Part shown: piece by piece, positions 36,563 to 49,396 of the stretch
How positions within the stretch are numbered: the first letter of the stretch is position 1
Layout: each line of letters opens with the position of its first letter
DNA from: Corynebacterium qintianiae
GTDB lineage: Bacteria; Actinomycetota; Actinomycetes; Mycobacteriales; Mycobacteriaceae
Assembly: GCF_011038645.2 (NCBI RefSeq)
Contig: NZ_CP064955.1
Span: 1,488,001-1,552,000, forward strand
Reading direction: 5' to 3'
DNA length: 64,000 nucleotides
Made by a program: the position numbers and the translations under genes
Notes under the pieces: generated by a model
Database searches by the model: none
What the model saw: the letters and a program-made list of their open reading frames with translations, nothing else
Told to the model about the DNA's origin: nothing

Positions 36563-37536
36563 TGTTCGCGGCTGTGGATCTGCCCGACGAGGCAGCCGGC
36601 GCACGCGCACGCGAGGCCCTCGGCAGCTCGGTGCGCGGTCGCTCCCTCGGCCGTCTCCGCGAGATCGCGGCCTGGGTAGCCTCCTGCCAAGGCACCGAGA
36701 CTCCCTCGCCGTTCGCCCGCGCGCGGGCCATTGTCGTCGCAGGCAACCACGCGGTCGCCGAGCGCGGGGTGTCAGCTTTCAAGCCGGAGGCCACCGCCGT
36801 GCAAGTCGAGGAACTCCGCGCGGGCGGGGGCCCTGCCCACCTCGTGGCACGATTGGCCGACTGCACTTTAAGGCTTGTCGACGACTTCGCCGACGCGCCA
36901 CACGGCGCCATCGACGTCGAGGACGCTATGGCCGCGGAGGTCTTCGATCGGGCTGTGGCGCTGGGTATCGAGGTCGCCGACCAGGAGGTCGACGCGGGGA
37001 CGGACCTCATCATTCCGGGCGACCTCGGGGTGGGTAACACGACGGTGGCGGCAGCGGTGTTCGGCACCCTGACTTACACCGAGCCCGTTGTCGCCGTGGG
37101 CCGCGGCAGCGGCATTAATGACGAGGTCTGGAAAGTGAAGGTCGCCGCCGTGCGCGACGCGATGTTCCGCGCCCGCGGTTTCCGCGACAACGTGCCCCAG
37201 GTGCTCCGCTCTGTCTCGGCCCCCGACTTCGTCACTCTCGTCGCCCTCATCGCGCAGGCTGCGGTGCGCCGCACGCCGGTGCTTGTCGACGGCGCATATG
37301 TCGCCGTCGCGGCCTACGTCGCGGAAAAGCTCGCGCCCGGCACAAAGCGGTGGCTCATCGCGGGCCAACTCAGCCCCGAGCCCTGCCACGCGGTGTGCGT
37401 GCAGGCGCTCGACCTGACTCCGGTGCTGGCGCTGGACATGTCCACCGGCCAGGCCGCCGGCGCCATGCTGGCTCTGCCCGTGATTAACGCGGCCGCCGAG
37501 CTCGCGGGAGAGGAGCTGGGCGGCCGGAGGGAGTAG
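36562..37536 (+). CDS. cobT: CobT-like nicotinate-nucleotide:dimethylbenzimidazole phosphoribosyltransferase
   Basis: CobT makes alpha-ribazole phosphate for the lower ligand of cobalamin. The 324-residue protein has the phosphate-binding region IIPGDLGVGNTTVAAAVFG and GRGSGINDE, both typical of CobT. The C-terminal block that normally reads LGEGSGA, containing the catalytic Glu, reads STGQAAGA here, so Gln seems to replace that Glu. The ATG overlaps the DUF3043 stop (TGATG) with GAAGG seven bases upstream. cobU and cobS, which flank cobT in C. glutamicum, are absent; ilvE follows directly. Confidence 0.87.
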   Translation: MFAAVDLPDEAAGARAREALGSSVRGRSLGRLREIAAWVASCQGTETPSPFARARAIVVAGNHAVAERGVSAFKPEATAVQVEELRAGGGPAHLVARLADCTLRLVDDFADAPHGAIDVEDAMAAEVFDRAVALGIEVADQEVDAGTDLIIPGDLGVGNTTVAAAVFGTLTYTEPVVAVGRGSGINDEVWKVKVAAVRDAMFRARGFRDNVPQVLRSVSAPDFVTLVALIAQAAVRRTPVLVDGAYVAVAAYVAEKLAPGTKRWLIAGQLSPEPCHAVCVQALDLTPVLALDMSTGQAAGAMLALPVINAAAELAGEELGGRRE

Positions 37537-37542
37537 CGCGGA

Positions 37543-38688
37543 CTAGCTGGCGGGCGAATCCACTAGGACGTAGTTCCAGCCGTGGGTATCCTCCACCTCG
37601 CCCTCCTGGATAGCGCGAAGGCGCTTGCGCATCTTCATGCTCACGTCGCCGGCCTCGTTGCCGCCGATGATGAATTCGCCGCTGTTGGACATGACCTTGC
37701 CCACCGGGGTGATAACGGCCGCGGTGCCGCAGGCCAAGGTTTCGCTGATCGCGCCGGAAGTGACGCCCTCGCGCCATTCGTCCACGCTGATCCGGCGCTC
37801 CTCAGTGGCGTATCCGAGGTCGCGGGCGACCTGGAGCAGCGAACGGCGGGTGATGCCCGGGAGCAGGGAGCCGGATAACGCGGGGGTGACGATAGTGACA
37901 CCAGAAGCGCCGTCCCCAGCGCCGTCTTCGGAACCGTAGACGAACATGAGGTTCATGCCACCCATTTCCTCGATGTACTTGCGTTCGATTGCGTCGAGCC
38001 ACACGACCTGGTCACAACCCTTCTCCTCCGCCTGGGACTGCGCGAGAAGCGACGCGGCGTAGTTGCCTGCGAACTTGGCGTCGCCGGTGCCGCCCGGCGC
38101 GGCGCGGACGTAGTCCTCGGAGATCCACACCGACACGGGCTTAACTCCGCCAGTGAAGTAGGCGCCGACGGGCGAGGCGATGAGGTAGTAGGTGTAGGTG
38201 GACGAGGGCTTGACCCCGAGCGACGCTTCCGTCGCGATGATGAACGGACGCAGGTACAGGGAAGATTCCCCGCCCGCCGCCGGCACCCAGGCCTCGTCGA
38301 TCGAGACCAGCTGACGCAGTGACTCCAGGAACAATTCCTCGGGCAGTTCCGGCATGGCGAGACGGCGCGCCGACGCCTGCAGACGCTGTGCGTTCTGGTC
38401 GGGGCGGAACGTAGTGATGCCACCGCCGCGGTTGCGGAAGGCCTTGAGCCCCTCGAAGATCGCCTGGCCGTAATGCAGCACGCTCGCGGCCGGGTCCAGG
38501 GCGATCGGCGCGTACGGGCGAACCTGTGCGTCGTGCCACCCGAGCTCTGGGTTCCAATCGATGGTGACCATGTGGTCCGTGAATACTTGACCGAACTTCG
38601 GGGCGCGCAACACGTCTTCGCGAGCGGCGTCCGTGGCTGCATTGGGGTTGTTCGTCACAGTGAATTCAGGCAAGTTAGGGGCGGTCAT
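37543..38688 (-). CDS. ilvE: Branched-chain amino acid aminotransferase IlvE
   Basis: A fold-type IV PLP enzyme for the last step of isoleucine, leucine and valine synthesis. The 381-residue protein has [13 protein letters not shown], the Schiff-base Lys region ([20 protein letters not shown]) and [21 protein letters not shown] lies exactly seven bases before the ATG, so the transcript is probably leaderless. It is convergent with cobT, six bases apart, and divergent from pepA. Confidence 0.94.
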   Translation of the reverse strand: MTAPNLPEFTVTNNPNAATDAAREDVLRAPKFGQVFTDHMVTIDWNPELGWHDAQVRPYAPIALDPAASVLHYGQAIFEGLKAFRNRGGGITTFRPDQNAQRLQASARRLAMPELPEELFLESLRQLVSIDEAWVPAAGGESSLYLRPFIIATEASLGVKPSSTYTYYLIASPVGAYFTGGVKPVSVWISEDYVRAAPGGTGDAKFAGNYAASLLAQSQAEEKGCDQVVWLDAIERKYIEEMGGMNLMFVYGSEDGAGDGASGVTIVTPALSGSLLPGITRRSLLQVARDLGYATEERRISVDEWREGVTSGAISETLACGTAAVITPVGKVMSNSGEFIIGGNEAGDVSMKMRKRLRAIQEGEVEDTHGWNYVLVDSPAS

Positions 38689-38770
38689 GCGGCATACTCT
38701 ACTCCCCGCACCGGGTACGGTTGTGGGAAGCCGCTATTTTGAATTCCCGACAGAAAGGGTTGTCACCGAC

Positions 38771-40270
38771 ATGACGTTCGAGGTATCGCTTCCCGCCCGC
38801 GGAACGACGGTAGAGCTGGAGTTCGCCCCCGAAGTCCCGTCCGATCCGGGAGCTCTGCTCGTCCCCGTCGCCTGTGGTGATGGGCTAGAGCTACCTGTCA
38901 CCGCGATTAGCGCCGAGACACTTCTCGAATCGCTGGAGAAGGTGGGGGCTACGGGCAAGCAGGGCGAGGTGACGCGCCTGCTTATCGACGACCACGTCAC
39001 GCTGTCCTTCGGACTCGGCGATTCCGACGAAATCAACGAGGAAGCCGTCCGCCGCGCCACGGGTGTCCTCGCGCGTTCCCTGAAGGGGGTTGCGCACGCC
39101 ACGATCACCTCCGAGCTTGGCATCCGCCCGATCGTTGAAGGGCTCTTGCTCGGCGGGTACTCATACGCGGGGTTGAAGTCCCACGGTCAGGACACGGACG
39201 CCTCCGTGGACCCCGTGCGCATCACTGTCGTCGGCGGTTCTGAGGACGCGCGCGAGGACTTCGACCGCGCCGTTATCGTGGCCGAGTCCGCCCTGCTAGC
39301 CCGCGATCTCGTCAACACCCCGGCAAACCTCCTCTACCCCGAGTCATACGCCCGCGTGATGGAGGAGGTCGCCGCGCAGTCCGGCCTCGATATCGAGGTC
39401 TACGACGAGGAGTACCTGGAGGCCAACGGCTTCGGCGGTATCGTCGCCGTCGGCAAGGGGTCCTCCCGCCCGCCGCGCCTGGTCCACCTCGTCTGGGACG
39501 CTGGCGAGGCCACCGCCAGCGCACGCAAGATCGCGCTCGTAGGCAAGGGGATCACCTTCGACACGGGCGGCATCTCTCTCAAACCCGCCCCGCAGATGGA
39601 GAACATGATCTCCGACATGGGCGGTTCCGCCGCACAGCTCGCTGCGATCGCCGCCGCAGCTCGCCTCGGCCTGCCCGCGCGCGTCGAGGCGTGGTTGCCA
39701 CTGGCGGAGAACATGCCGTCGGGCACCGCCACCCGACCGGGCGACGTGATCACCCATTACGGCGGATTGACCAGTGAGGTGCTCAACACCGATGCCGAGG
39801 GACGGCTCGTTCTGGCCGATGCCCTGGCCCGCGCCTCCGAGGACGCGCCCGACTACCTCATCGAGGTCGCAACCCTGACGGGCGCGCAACTCGTCGCCCT
39901 CGGTGCGCGCACCACCGCGGTAATGGGTTCCGACGAGTTCCGCGACCGTGTCGCCGAGCTCGGCCGTGAAGTCGGCGAGAACGCCTGGGCGATGCCCCTG
40001 CTCGAGGAGCAGGAGGAGGAGCTGAACTCTCCCGTTGCCGACATGCGCAACGTCCACAACTCCCGCACCGGCGGCATGCTTTTCGCGGGCCTCTACCTGT
40101 CGCGCTTCATCCACGCGGACACCCAGTGGGTGCACATGGACATCGCGGGGCCGTCGTGGAACACCGATGGCGCGCACGGCTACACCCCGAAGCGTGCGAC
40201 GGGAGCGCCTGCGCGCACCATTGTGCAGGCCCTGTGCGAACTGGCCGCGAACTCACCGGGCAGTAATTAA
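38771..40270 (+). CDS. pepA: Leucyl aminopeptidase (M17 family)
   Basis: A cytosolic two-metal aminopeptidase. The 499-residue protein has the M17 motifs GKGITFDTGGISLKP (metal and catalytic Lys), NMPSGTATRPGD and the signature NTDAEGRLVLADAL. The frame opens at 38633, but that part overlaps ilvE; ATG 38771 is preceded by AAAGGG. Its stop overlaps the following convergent gene by four bases. A DNA-binding role, known for some PepA proteins, cannot be judged. Confidence 0.93.
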   Translation: MTFEVSLPARGTTVELEFAPEVPSDPGALLVPVACGDGLELPVTAISAETLLESLEKVGATGKQGEVTRLLIDDHVTLSFGLGDSDEINEEAVRRATGVLARSLKGVAHATITSELGIRPIVEGLLLGGYSYAGLKSHGQDTDASVDPVRITVVGGSEDAREDFDRAVIVAESALLARDLVNTPANLLYPESYARVMEEVAAQSGLDIEVYDEEYLEANGFGGIVAVGKGSSRPPRLVHLVWDAGEATASARKIALVGKGITFDTGGISLKPAPQMENMISDMGGSAAQLAAIAAAARLGLPARVEAWLPLAENMPSGTATRPGDVITHYGGLTSEVLNTDAEGRLVLADALARASEDAPDYLIEVATLTGAQLVALGARTTAVMGSDEFRDRVAELGREVGENAWAMPLLEEQEEELNSPVADMRNVHNSRTGGMLFAGLYLSRFIHADTQWVHMDIAGPSWNTDGAHGYTPKRATGAPARTIVQALCELAANSPGSN

Positions 40271-40662
40271 CTGAAAGGGTTCTCGCCGCGCTCGAACTTG
40301 GCGCGGCGCTCCCGCTGTTCGGCGCGCTTGCGCAGAATGCGGTCCTGCTCCATCTTCCTGCGCATGCGTTCCGGGTAGCCGGTCTCCTCGACGTCGTAAA
40401 GCGAAATGCCCAGCAGTTGCGCCACTGCGTCGATGCCCTTCGGGCCGCCGATGCGGCGTCGGGTGAAGTTACCTGCTTCGTCGACAAGCACGACCGACAT
40501 CTCATTGACCACCGTTTCCGGCTCAACGTAGCCCTCGACGAACGCGCGGCCGCTCGCCCACTGTGTGAGATGTTGCGCGTCGTCTGGACGGATCGTCTCA
40601 CCCGGGCCCCTCGGGGGCTTCAGAGGGGAGGCCGACTTCCGCTTGCCGAAAATGTTGAACAC
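40267..40662 (-). CDS. Conserved hypothetical protein
   Basis: A 131-residue soluble protein, starting VFNIFGKRKSASPLKPPRG, with a central beta-rich part (NEMSVVLVDEAGNFTRRRIGG) and a highly charged C-terminal helix (MRRKMEQDRILRKRAEQRER). I do not recognise a function; similar proteins occur between pepA and aceF in other corynebacteria. GTG 40662 is chosen because TAAGAT sits exactly seven bases upstream, a leaderless layout; the longer frame starts at 40686. Confidence 0.75.
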   Translation of the reverse strand: MFNIFGKRKSASPLKPPRGPGETIRPDDAQHLTQWASGRAFVEGYVEPETVVNEMSVVLVDEAGNFTRRRIGGPKGIDAVAQLLGISLYDVEETGYPERMRRKMEQDRILRKRAEQRERRAKFERGENPFS

Positions 40663-40765
40663 GGCACCAATCTTACGACCCCCCACGAACGACGGCCGAC
40701 AAGGGAAACGGGTAGTCTGAAGCCTTGTAGATCACGTCTTAACTTACCTGCGAGGAGACTAAACC

Positions 40766-43000
40766 ATGGCGCATTCTGTCGAGATGCCCGAGCTGGGCGA
40801 ATCGGTAACCGAGGGCACGATTACCACGTGGCTGAAAGAAGTCGGCGACACCGTCGACGTCGATGAGCCGCTGCTCGAGGTCTCCACGGACAAGGTCGAC
40901 ACCGAGATTCCGTCGCCCGTCGCAGGTGTGATTTTGGAGATTAAGGCCGAAGAGGACGACACCGTCGAGGTCGGTGAGGTCATCGTCGTCATTGGCGAGG
41001 AGGGCGAGAACACCGCCGGCGATTCCGCACCTGCCAAGGATCAGGCTGACGCCGCTGACGACTCCGCCTCCAGCGACTCCCCCTCGGAGGACGAGGCCGA
41101 TGAGCCGGCTGAGAAGTCCGCGAAGAAGTCAGGCGGTGCTTCCGGTTCCGCTACCGACATTCAGATGCCGGAGCTAGGCGAGTCCGTGACCGAGGGCACC
41201 ATCACCACCTGGCTCAAGGAGATCGGCGACGAAGTTGAGGTGGACGAGCCGCTACTCGAGGTCTCCACCGACAAGGTCGACACCGAGATCCCCTCCCCGG
41301 TCGCCGGCACCTTGCTCGAGATTCTCGCCCAGGAGGATGACACCGTCGAGGTCGGGGAGGTCATCGCGCGCGTCGGTGACTCCGACGCGGCAGGATCTCC
41401 CGCAGGTTCCGATAGCGAGGTCAACCGCGGCGAGGAGAACGTCGCCGACGAGGACGAACAAGTCACCGAGGACAACTCCGCCGCAGGCGAGGGCACCAAC
41501 CCCGAGGACGCCCCGAAGAAGGACGCGGAACACAAGTCCTCCACCAACCTGAAGGGTTCCGGCAAGTCCACCAAGGTCGAGATGCCGGAGCTCGGCGAAT
41601 CCGTCACCGAGGGCACCATTACCACCTGGTTGAAGCAGGTGGGCGACTTGGTCGAGGTGGACGAGCCACTGCTTGAGGTCTCCACCGACAAGGTCGACAC
41701 CGAGATCCCGTCCCCAGTTGAGGGCACGATTCTCGAGATCCTGGCCCAGGAGGATGACACTGTCGAGGTGGGCGAGGTTATCGTCGTCATCGGAGACGCC
41801 GAGGCCGCAGCTTCCGGAGACTCTGCCGACTCCAACGAGTCCGGCTCCACCGAGGCCGAGGCAGCAAACGAGGATAAGGCCGAGGATAAGCCGGTGGAGA
41901 AGGAAGCCCCGGCGCCGAAGGAAGAGAAGGCCGCCAAGGGTTCCGCCGCCAACGAGCGCTCTGAGTATGACGCGAAGAAGGATGACGCCGAGGAGAAGGC
42001 TACCAACGCCTCCGCCGCCTCCACCAAGCTGGAGAACCGCGGCGACAAGGTCCCGTACGTCACTCCGCTAGTGCGCAAGCTTGCCGACAAGCACGGCGTG
42101 GACCTCAACTCCATCGAGGGCACCGGCGTTGGCGGCCGCATCCGCAAGCAGGACGTTCTGGCCGCGGCTGAGGGCGATTCCGTCGAGCCCGAGTCCGCGT
42201 CCGGTTCGGAATCCGCACCGGCACCCAAGGACCCGCGCGCGAACTGGTCCACCGCGGGCGTCGACGCCTCCAAGCAGGAGCTCATCGGCACCACCCAGAA
42301 GGTCTCGCGCATCCGTCAGATCACGGCCTCCAAGATGGTCGAGTCCCTGCAGACCACCGCGCAGCTGACGCACGTGCAGGAGGTCGACGTCACCGCCGTC
42401 GCCGCGCTGCGCAAGAAGGTGAAGCCGAAGTTCGTGGAAAAGCACGGTGTAAACATCACCTACCTGGCGTTCTTCGTCAAGGCCGCCGCAGAGGCACTTG
42501 TCTCCCACCCGAACGTCAACGCTTCCTACAACGCCGAGGCCAAGGAAATCACCTACCACGGCGACGTCAACATCGGCATCGCCGTGGACACCCCCCAGGG
42601 CCTGCTCGTTCCGGTGCTGAAGAACGTGGACAAGATGAACCTCGCCGACATCGCGAAGGGCATCGCCGACCTGGCCGACCGAGCGCGTAACAAGAAGCTG
42701 CGCCCGGATGACCTCTCCGGCGCGACCTTCACAGTGACCAACATTGGCTCCGCCGGTGCGATGCTGGACACCCCGATCCTCACCCCGCCGCAGGCCGGAA
42801 TCCTGGGCACCGCAGCGATTGAGAAGCGCCCGGTTGTCGTGACCGAAAATGGCGTGGACGCGATTGCGATCCGCCAGATGACCTACCTGCCGTTCACCTA
42901 CGACCACCAGCTGGTCGACGGCGCCGACGCGGGACGCTTCATCACCACCGTGCGCGACCGCATCGAGACCGGCAACTTCGAGGACGACTTGGGCCTCTAA
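40766..43000 (+). CDS. aceF: Dihydrolipoamide acyltransferase (E2) with three lipoyl domains
   Basis: E2 core of the pyruvate dehydrogenase (and, in Corynebacterium, the mixed PDH/ODH) complex. The 744-residue protein has three nearly identical lipoyl domains (about 1-78, 128-205, 267-344), each with EVSTDKVDTEIPSPV where Lys is lipoylated, joined by acidic Ala/Ser linkers. A peripheral-subunit-binding domain (about 430-466) and a catalytic domain (about 510-744) with DHQLVDGADAGR follow. In actinobacteria the gene is often called sucB, but E2 activity toward pyruvate is the C. glutamicum assignment. GAGGAG precedes the ATG; lipBA lie downstream. Confidence 0.92.
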   Translation: MAHSVEMPELGESVTEGTITTWLKEVGDTVDVDEPLLEVSTDKVDTEIPSPVAGVILEIKAEEDDTVEVGEVIVVIGEEGENTAGDSAPAKDQADAADDSASSDSPSEDEADEPAEKSAKKSGGASGSATDIQMPELGESVTEGTITTWLKEIGDEVEVDEPLLEVSTDKVDTEIPSPVAGTLLEILAQEDDTVEVGEVIARVGDSDAAGSPAGSDSEVNRGEENVADEDEQVTEDNSAAGEGTNPEDAPKKDAEHKSSTNLKGSGKSTKVEMPELGESVTEGTITTWLKQVGDLVEVDEPLLEVSTDKVDTEIPSPVEGTILEILAQEDDTVEVGEVIVVIGDAEAAASGDSADSNESGSTEAEAANEDKAEDKPVEKEAPAPKEEKAAKGSAANERSEYDAKKDDAEEKATNASAASTKLENRGDKVPYVTPLVRKLADKHGVDLNSIEGTGVGGRIRKQDVLAAAEGDSVEPESASGSESAPAPKDPRANWSTAGVDASKQELIGTTQKVSRIRQITASKMVESLQTTAQLTHVQEVDVTAVAALRKKVKPKFVEKHGVNITYLAFFVKAAAEALVSHPNVNASYNAEAKEITYHGDVNIGIAVDTPQGLLVPVLKNVDKMNLADIAKGIADLADRARNKKLRPDDLSGATFTVTNIGSAGAMLDTPILTPPQAGILGTAAIEKRPVVVTENGVDAIAIRQMTYLPFTYDHQLVDGADAGRFITTVRDRIETGNFEDDLGL

Positions 43001-43023
43001 ACCCTCCTCAACTTCGCCTCCGG

Positions 43024-43057
43024 CCCCCTGGGATTCGCTTCCCAGGGGGTCCTTTGT
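43024..43057 (+). terminator. Terminator after aceF
   Basis: CCCCCTGGGA and TCCCAGGGGG form a perfect ten-base stem around a six-base loop and are followed by TCCTTTGTGT, 24 bases after the aceF stop. It separates aceF from gcvP. Confidence 0.88.
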
Positions 43058-43143
43058 GTCTAAAGCCACCAACTGGGCACGGCGGTGTCCGGGCACTCGT
43101 TAGACTGATGGGTATTACTGCACACCCATTCAAGGAGTACGCG

Positions 43144-46020
<2,877 letters not shown>

Positions 46021-46033
46021 GGAAGGCTCGAAC

Positions 46034-47113
46034 ATGCCAGAATCACCACTCAAGTCCGCGCACGAGGCCCTAGGCGCGTCATTCACCGACTTTGGCGGCT
46101 GGACCATGCCGCTGAAGTACGGCAGCGAGCTCGAGGAGCACCGCGCCGTGCGCGGTGACGTGGGCATCTTTGACCTCTCCCACATGGGAGAGATCGACGT
46201 CAAGGGCCCGGACGCCGGTGCCTTCTTGGACTACGCCCTGATCTCCTCCCTGTCCACTCTGAAGGTGGGCAAGGCAAAGTACTCCATGATCGTCGCTGAA
46301 AACGGCGGCATCCTGGACGACTTGATCAGCTACAAGCTCGCCGACGACCACTACCTGGTCGTCCCCAACGCCGCGAACACCGACGCTGTCTGGCTCGCGT
46401 TCCAATCCCGCGTCGGTGACTTCGACATCGAGTTGTCAAACCGTAGCGAAGAGATTGCGCTCATCGCCGTGCAAGGCCCGCGCGCCCTCGAAGTGCTCGA
46501 GCCGCTTGTCAGCGGCGAACCCGGCGACTTGTCCTACTACTCCGCTGGCGAGATGAAGCTCGGGGAGGGTGCTAACGCCATCGACGTCATCGTCGCCCGA
46601 ACGGGCTACACCGGCGAGGACGGGTTCGAGATCTACTCCAGCTTCGCTGACGCGACGACGGTCTGGCAGGCCGTCATCGGCCACGGCACCCCCTGCGGCC
46701 TCGCCGCCCGCGACTCGCTGCGCCTCGAGGCGTCCATGCCGCTTTACGGTCACGAGCTGTCCGCCGACATCACCCCGGTCGAGGCCGGCATGGGTCGCGC
46801 CTTCGCGAAGAAGGAAGCCGACTTCGTCGGTAAGGAAGCTTTGACCGGGCGCGAGCCCTCCGTCGTCATCGCAGGCCTGACGTCGTCGGAGCGCCGCGCC
46901 GCCCGCGAAGGCGCCGAGGTATTCATCGGTGACGAGAAGATAGGCGTGATCACGTCCGGCCAACCGTCGCCAAGCCTCGGCCACCCGATCGCTCTGGCGC
47001 ATCTCGATCCGAACCGCGCGGACATCGGCACCGACGTCGAGGTTGACATCCGCGGACGCCGTTACCCGTTTACTATCAGTGAGACACCGTTCTACTCCCG
47101 AAAGGATTCCTAA
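46034..47113 (+). CDS. gcvT: Glycine cleavage aminomethyltransferase (T protein) GcvT
   Basis: GcvT transfers the methylene group from aminomethyl-lipoyl-GcvH to tetrahydrofolate, releasing ammonia. The 359-residue protein has FGGWTMPLKYGS, IFDLSHMGEIDVKGPDA, the ARTGYTGEDGFEIY folate-site segment and LRLEASMPLYGHEL. ATG 46034 follows AGGAAGG. It lies between gcvP and gcvH with only two bases to gcvH. Confidence 0.94.
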   Translation: MPESPLKSAHEALGASFTDFGGWTMPLKYGSELEEHRAVRGDVGIFDLSHMGEIDVKGPDAGAFLDYALISSLSTLKVGKAKYSMIVAENGGILDDLISYKLADDHYLVVPNAANTDAVWLAFQSRVGDFDIELSNRSEEIALIAVQGPRALEVLEPLVSGEPGDLSYYSAGEMKLGEGANAIDVIVARTGYTGEDGFEIYSSFADATTVWQAVIGHGTPCGLAARDSLRLEASMPLYGHELSADITPVEAGMGRAFAKKEADFVGKEALTGREPSVVIAGLTSSERRAAREGAEVFIGDEKIGVITSGQPSPSLGHPIALAHLDPNRADIGTDVEVDIRGRRYPFTISETPFYSRKDS

Positions 47114-47115
47114 CC

Positions 47116-47508
47116 ATGGCTAACGCGCTGCCCCAAGACTTTTCCTACTCCGAGGACCACGAGTGGATCAACGCGCCGCAGGACGTCGCGGAGGGCGCCG
47201 TCGTACGTGTCGGCATCACCTCCGTGGCCGCGGACCGCCTGGGCGAGGTCGTGTTCGCTGACCTGCCTCAGGTCGGTGACGAGGTAGCCGCCGGTGAGAC
47301 CTGCGGTGAGATCGAATCCACCAAGTCCGTCTCCGACCTCTACTCCCCCGTCACCGGAACCGTCGCCGCCGTCAATGAGGAGATTGACGGCAACTTCGAG
47401 CTCATCAACAAGGACCCGTTCGGTGAGGGCTGGCTCTTCGAGGTCACTATCGCCGCTGTCGGCCCGCTGATGAACGCGGACGAGTACGCCGCGTCAAACG
47501 GCGTCTAA
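47116..47508 (+). CDS. gcvH: Glycine cleavage lipoyl carrier (H protein) GcvH
   Basis: The 130-residue lipoyl shuttle of the glycine cleavage system. SEDHEWI near the start and the lipoylation site GEIESTKSVSDLYSPVTG (Lys about 66) are diagnostic. It ends 21 bases before lipB. H protein is also the usual first acceptor of octanoate from LipB, which makes the gcvH-lipB-lipA order functionally sensible. Confidence 0.95.
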   Translation: MANALPQDFSYSEDHEWINAPQDVAEGAVVRVGITSVAADRLGEVVFADLPQVGDEVAAGETCGEIESTKSVSDLYSPVTGTVAAVNEEIDGNFELINKDPFGEGWLFEVTIAAVGPLMNADEYAASNGV

Positions 47509-47529
47509 TCAGCGACTAGAGTGTGGGGC

Positions 47530-48306
47530 ATGACAGCCCCGCGCGAACCCTTCTTCCCGGCCCACGAGCCCATCCGTTCCTCGGGTGGGCCGTTGGACGT
47601 TCAGCACCTGGGAACCATCGACTACACCGAGGCGTGGCATCTGCAAGCCGATCTGGCTGCCAAACGAGCCGCCGGCGAGATCGGTGACACGGTGCTCGTC
47701 CTCGAGCACCCGTACACGTACACGGCAGGTAAACGCACCCAGCCAGAAGACATGCCGGAGGACGACGCTTCCGTGGTCCAAGTCGACCGCGGCGGCCGCA
47801 TCACGTGGCACGGCGAGGGCCAGCTGGTGGTCTACCCCATCATCAAACTCGCCGACCCCGTCGACGTGGTGGACTACGTGCGCCGCCTCGAGGAGGCCAT
47901 CATCCATACGGTGCGCGGCGCTGGTGTGACCACCGCCGGGCGTATCGACGGCCGCTCCGGCGTCTGGGTCCCCCACACCTCCCGCGCCGCGAGCCCTGAG
48001 GCTCCGGCTCGCGACCGCAAGATCGCGGCCCTGGGCATCCGCGTCACCCGCGGGGTGACCATGCACGGGCTCTCCCTCAACTGCAACAACACGCTTGATG
48101 CGTACCGCCACATCGTCGCCTGCGGCATCAATGACGCCGACGTGACAACACTGAGCCTCGAACTCGGCCGCGACGTCACCATCGGCGACATGAGCCAAAC
48201 GCTTATCGACGCCCTGGATCGCGCCCTGTCGGGAGATCTCGCCGTGGAGAACCACACGTTCGCTTCCGCCCCGGATCCGTCCAAAGGACTGACCCGAATC
48301 CTGTAG
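47530..48306 (+). CDS. lipB: Octanoyl-ACP:protein octanoyltransferase LipB
   Basis: LipB transfers octanoate from acyl carrier protein to the lipoyl domains of GcvH and E2 proteins. The 258-residue protein has [30 protein letters not shown] (His and the H-G-x-G-Q block), a Lys in [17 protein letters not shown] and the catalytic Cys in [12 protein letters not shown] 47530 is chosen; TAGAGT ends exactly seven bases upstream, predicting a second, leaderless promoter apart from read-through from gcvH. An in-frame GTG at 47521 is less likely. Confidence 0.94.
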   Translation: MTAPREPFFPAHEPIRSSGGPLDVQHLGTIDYTEAWHLQADLAAKRAAGEIGDTVLVLEHPYTYTAGKRTQPEDMPEDDASVVQVDRGGRITWHGEGQLVVYPIIKLADPVDVVDYVRRLEEAIIHTVRGAGVTTAGRIDGRSGVWVPHTSRAASPEAPARDRKIAALGIRVTRGVTMHGLSLNCNNTLDAYRHIVACGINDADVTTLSLELGRDVTIGDMSQTLIDALDRALSGDLAVENHTFASAPDPSKGLTRIL

Positions 48307-48335
48307 CTACTTGACACGGCCTATACCCTGGAGGA

Positions 48336-49379
48336 GTGACTGTTGCACCTGAAGGCCGTAAGTTGCTGCGCGTGGAGAAGCGAAACGCGCAGACCCCGAT
48401 CGAGGCGAAGCCGCGGTGGATCCGCAACGCCGTGAAGACTGGGCCCGAATACGAGGACATGAAGAAGAAGGTGGCGGGAGCGTCCCTTCACACGGTGTGT
48501 CAGGAGGCCGGCTGCCCTAATATCCACGAGTGTTGGGAGTCGCGCGAGGCGACCTTTCTTATCGGTGGTGCGAACTGTTCGCGCCGGTGCGACTTCTGCC
48601 AGATCAACTCCGCGAAGCCGGAGCCCCTGGACCGGGGCGAGCCGCTGCGCGTTGCCGAGTCCGTGCGCGAGATGAACCTCAACTACTCCACCATCACCGG
48701 CGTCACCCGCGACGACCTCGAGGACGAGGGCGCCTGGCTCTACGCCGAGGTGGTGCGCAAGATCCACGAGCTCAACCCGCACACGGGCGTGGAGAACCTC
48801 ACCCCCGATTTCTCCGGCAAGCCCGACCTGCTCCAAGAGGTCTTTGAGGCACGCCCCGAGGTCTTCGCCCACAACGTTGAGACGGTGCCGCGCATTTTCC
48901 GCCGCATCCGCCCTGCGTTCCGCTACGAGCGTTCCCTTGACGTAATCCGCCAGGCGCGCGACTTCGGGCTGATTACCAAGTCCAACCTCATCCTCGGGAT
49001 GGGCGAGACGCGGGACGAAGTCATGGAGTCTTTGAACGATCTCGTCAGCGCCGGCACCGACATCATCACCATCACCCAGTATTTGCGCCCGGGGCCGCAG
49101 TTCCACCCCATCGAGCGCTGGGTGAAGCCGGAGGAATTCATCGAGTACCGCGACGCTGCGTACGAGATGGGCTTCGGCGCGGTGATGTCCGGGCCGCTCG
49201 TGCGCTCGTCCTACCGCGCAGGCAAGCTGTACACGGAGGCAATGGAGCACCGCGGTCTCGAGCTGCCGGAGAACCTCAAGCATCTGGCAGAGACGTCGCA
49301 GGGTGACACGGCCCAAGAAGCATCCACCCTGCTGAGTAAGTACGGGCTGTCGAAGGACACGCCCGTCGTAACGCGCTAA
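48336..49379 (+). CDS. lipA: Lipoyl synthase LipA (radical SAM)
   Basis: LipA inserts two sulfurs into octanoyl chains, finishing lipoate in place. The 347-residue protein has both clusters: the auxiliary one at [12 protein letters not shown] (C-x4-C-x5-C) and the radical SAM motif CSRRCDFC, plus the conserved C-terminal Ser region ([11 protein letters not shown]). The GTG start has GGAGG only one base away and TACCCT six bases upstream, so initiation may be leaderless. It follows lipB by 29 bases. Confidence 0.96.
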   Translation: MTVAPEGRKLLRVEKRNAQTPIEAKPRWIRNAVKTGPEYEDMKKKVAGASLHTVCQEAGCPNIHECWESREATFLIGGANCSRRCDFCQINSAKPEPLDRGEPLRVAESVREMNLNYSTITGVTRDDLEDEGAWLYAEVVRKIHELNPHTGVENLTPDFSGKPDLLQEVFEARPEVFAHNVETVPRIFRRIRPAFRYERSLDVIRQARDFGLITKSNLILGMGETRDEVMESLNDLVSAGTDIITITQYLRPGPQFHPIERWVKPEEFIEYRDAAYEMGFGAVMSGPLVRSSYRAGKLYTEAMEHRGLELPENLKHLAETSQGDTAQEASTLLSKYGLSKDTPVVTR

Positions 49380-49396
49380 ACCTCCCCGCGCCCCGG

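Noticed and set aside
43058..43143. Glycine riboswitch before gcvP
   Set aside because: Only about 85 bases lie between the aceF terminator and gcvP, with none of the conserved glycine-aptamer blocks.
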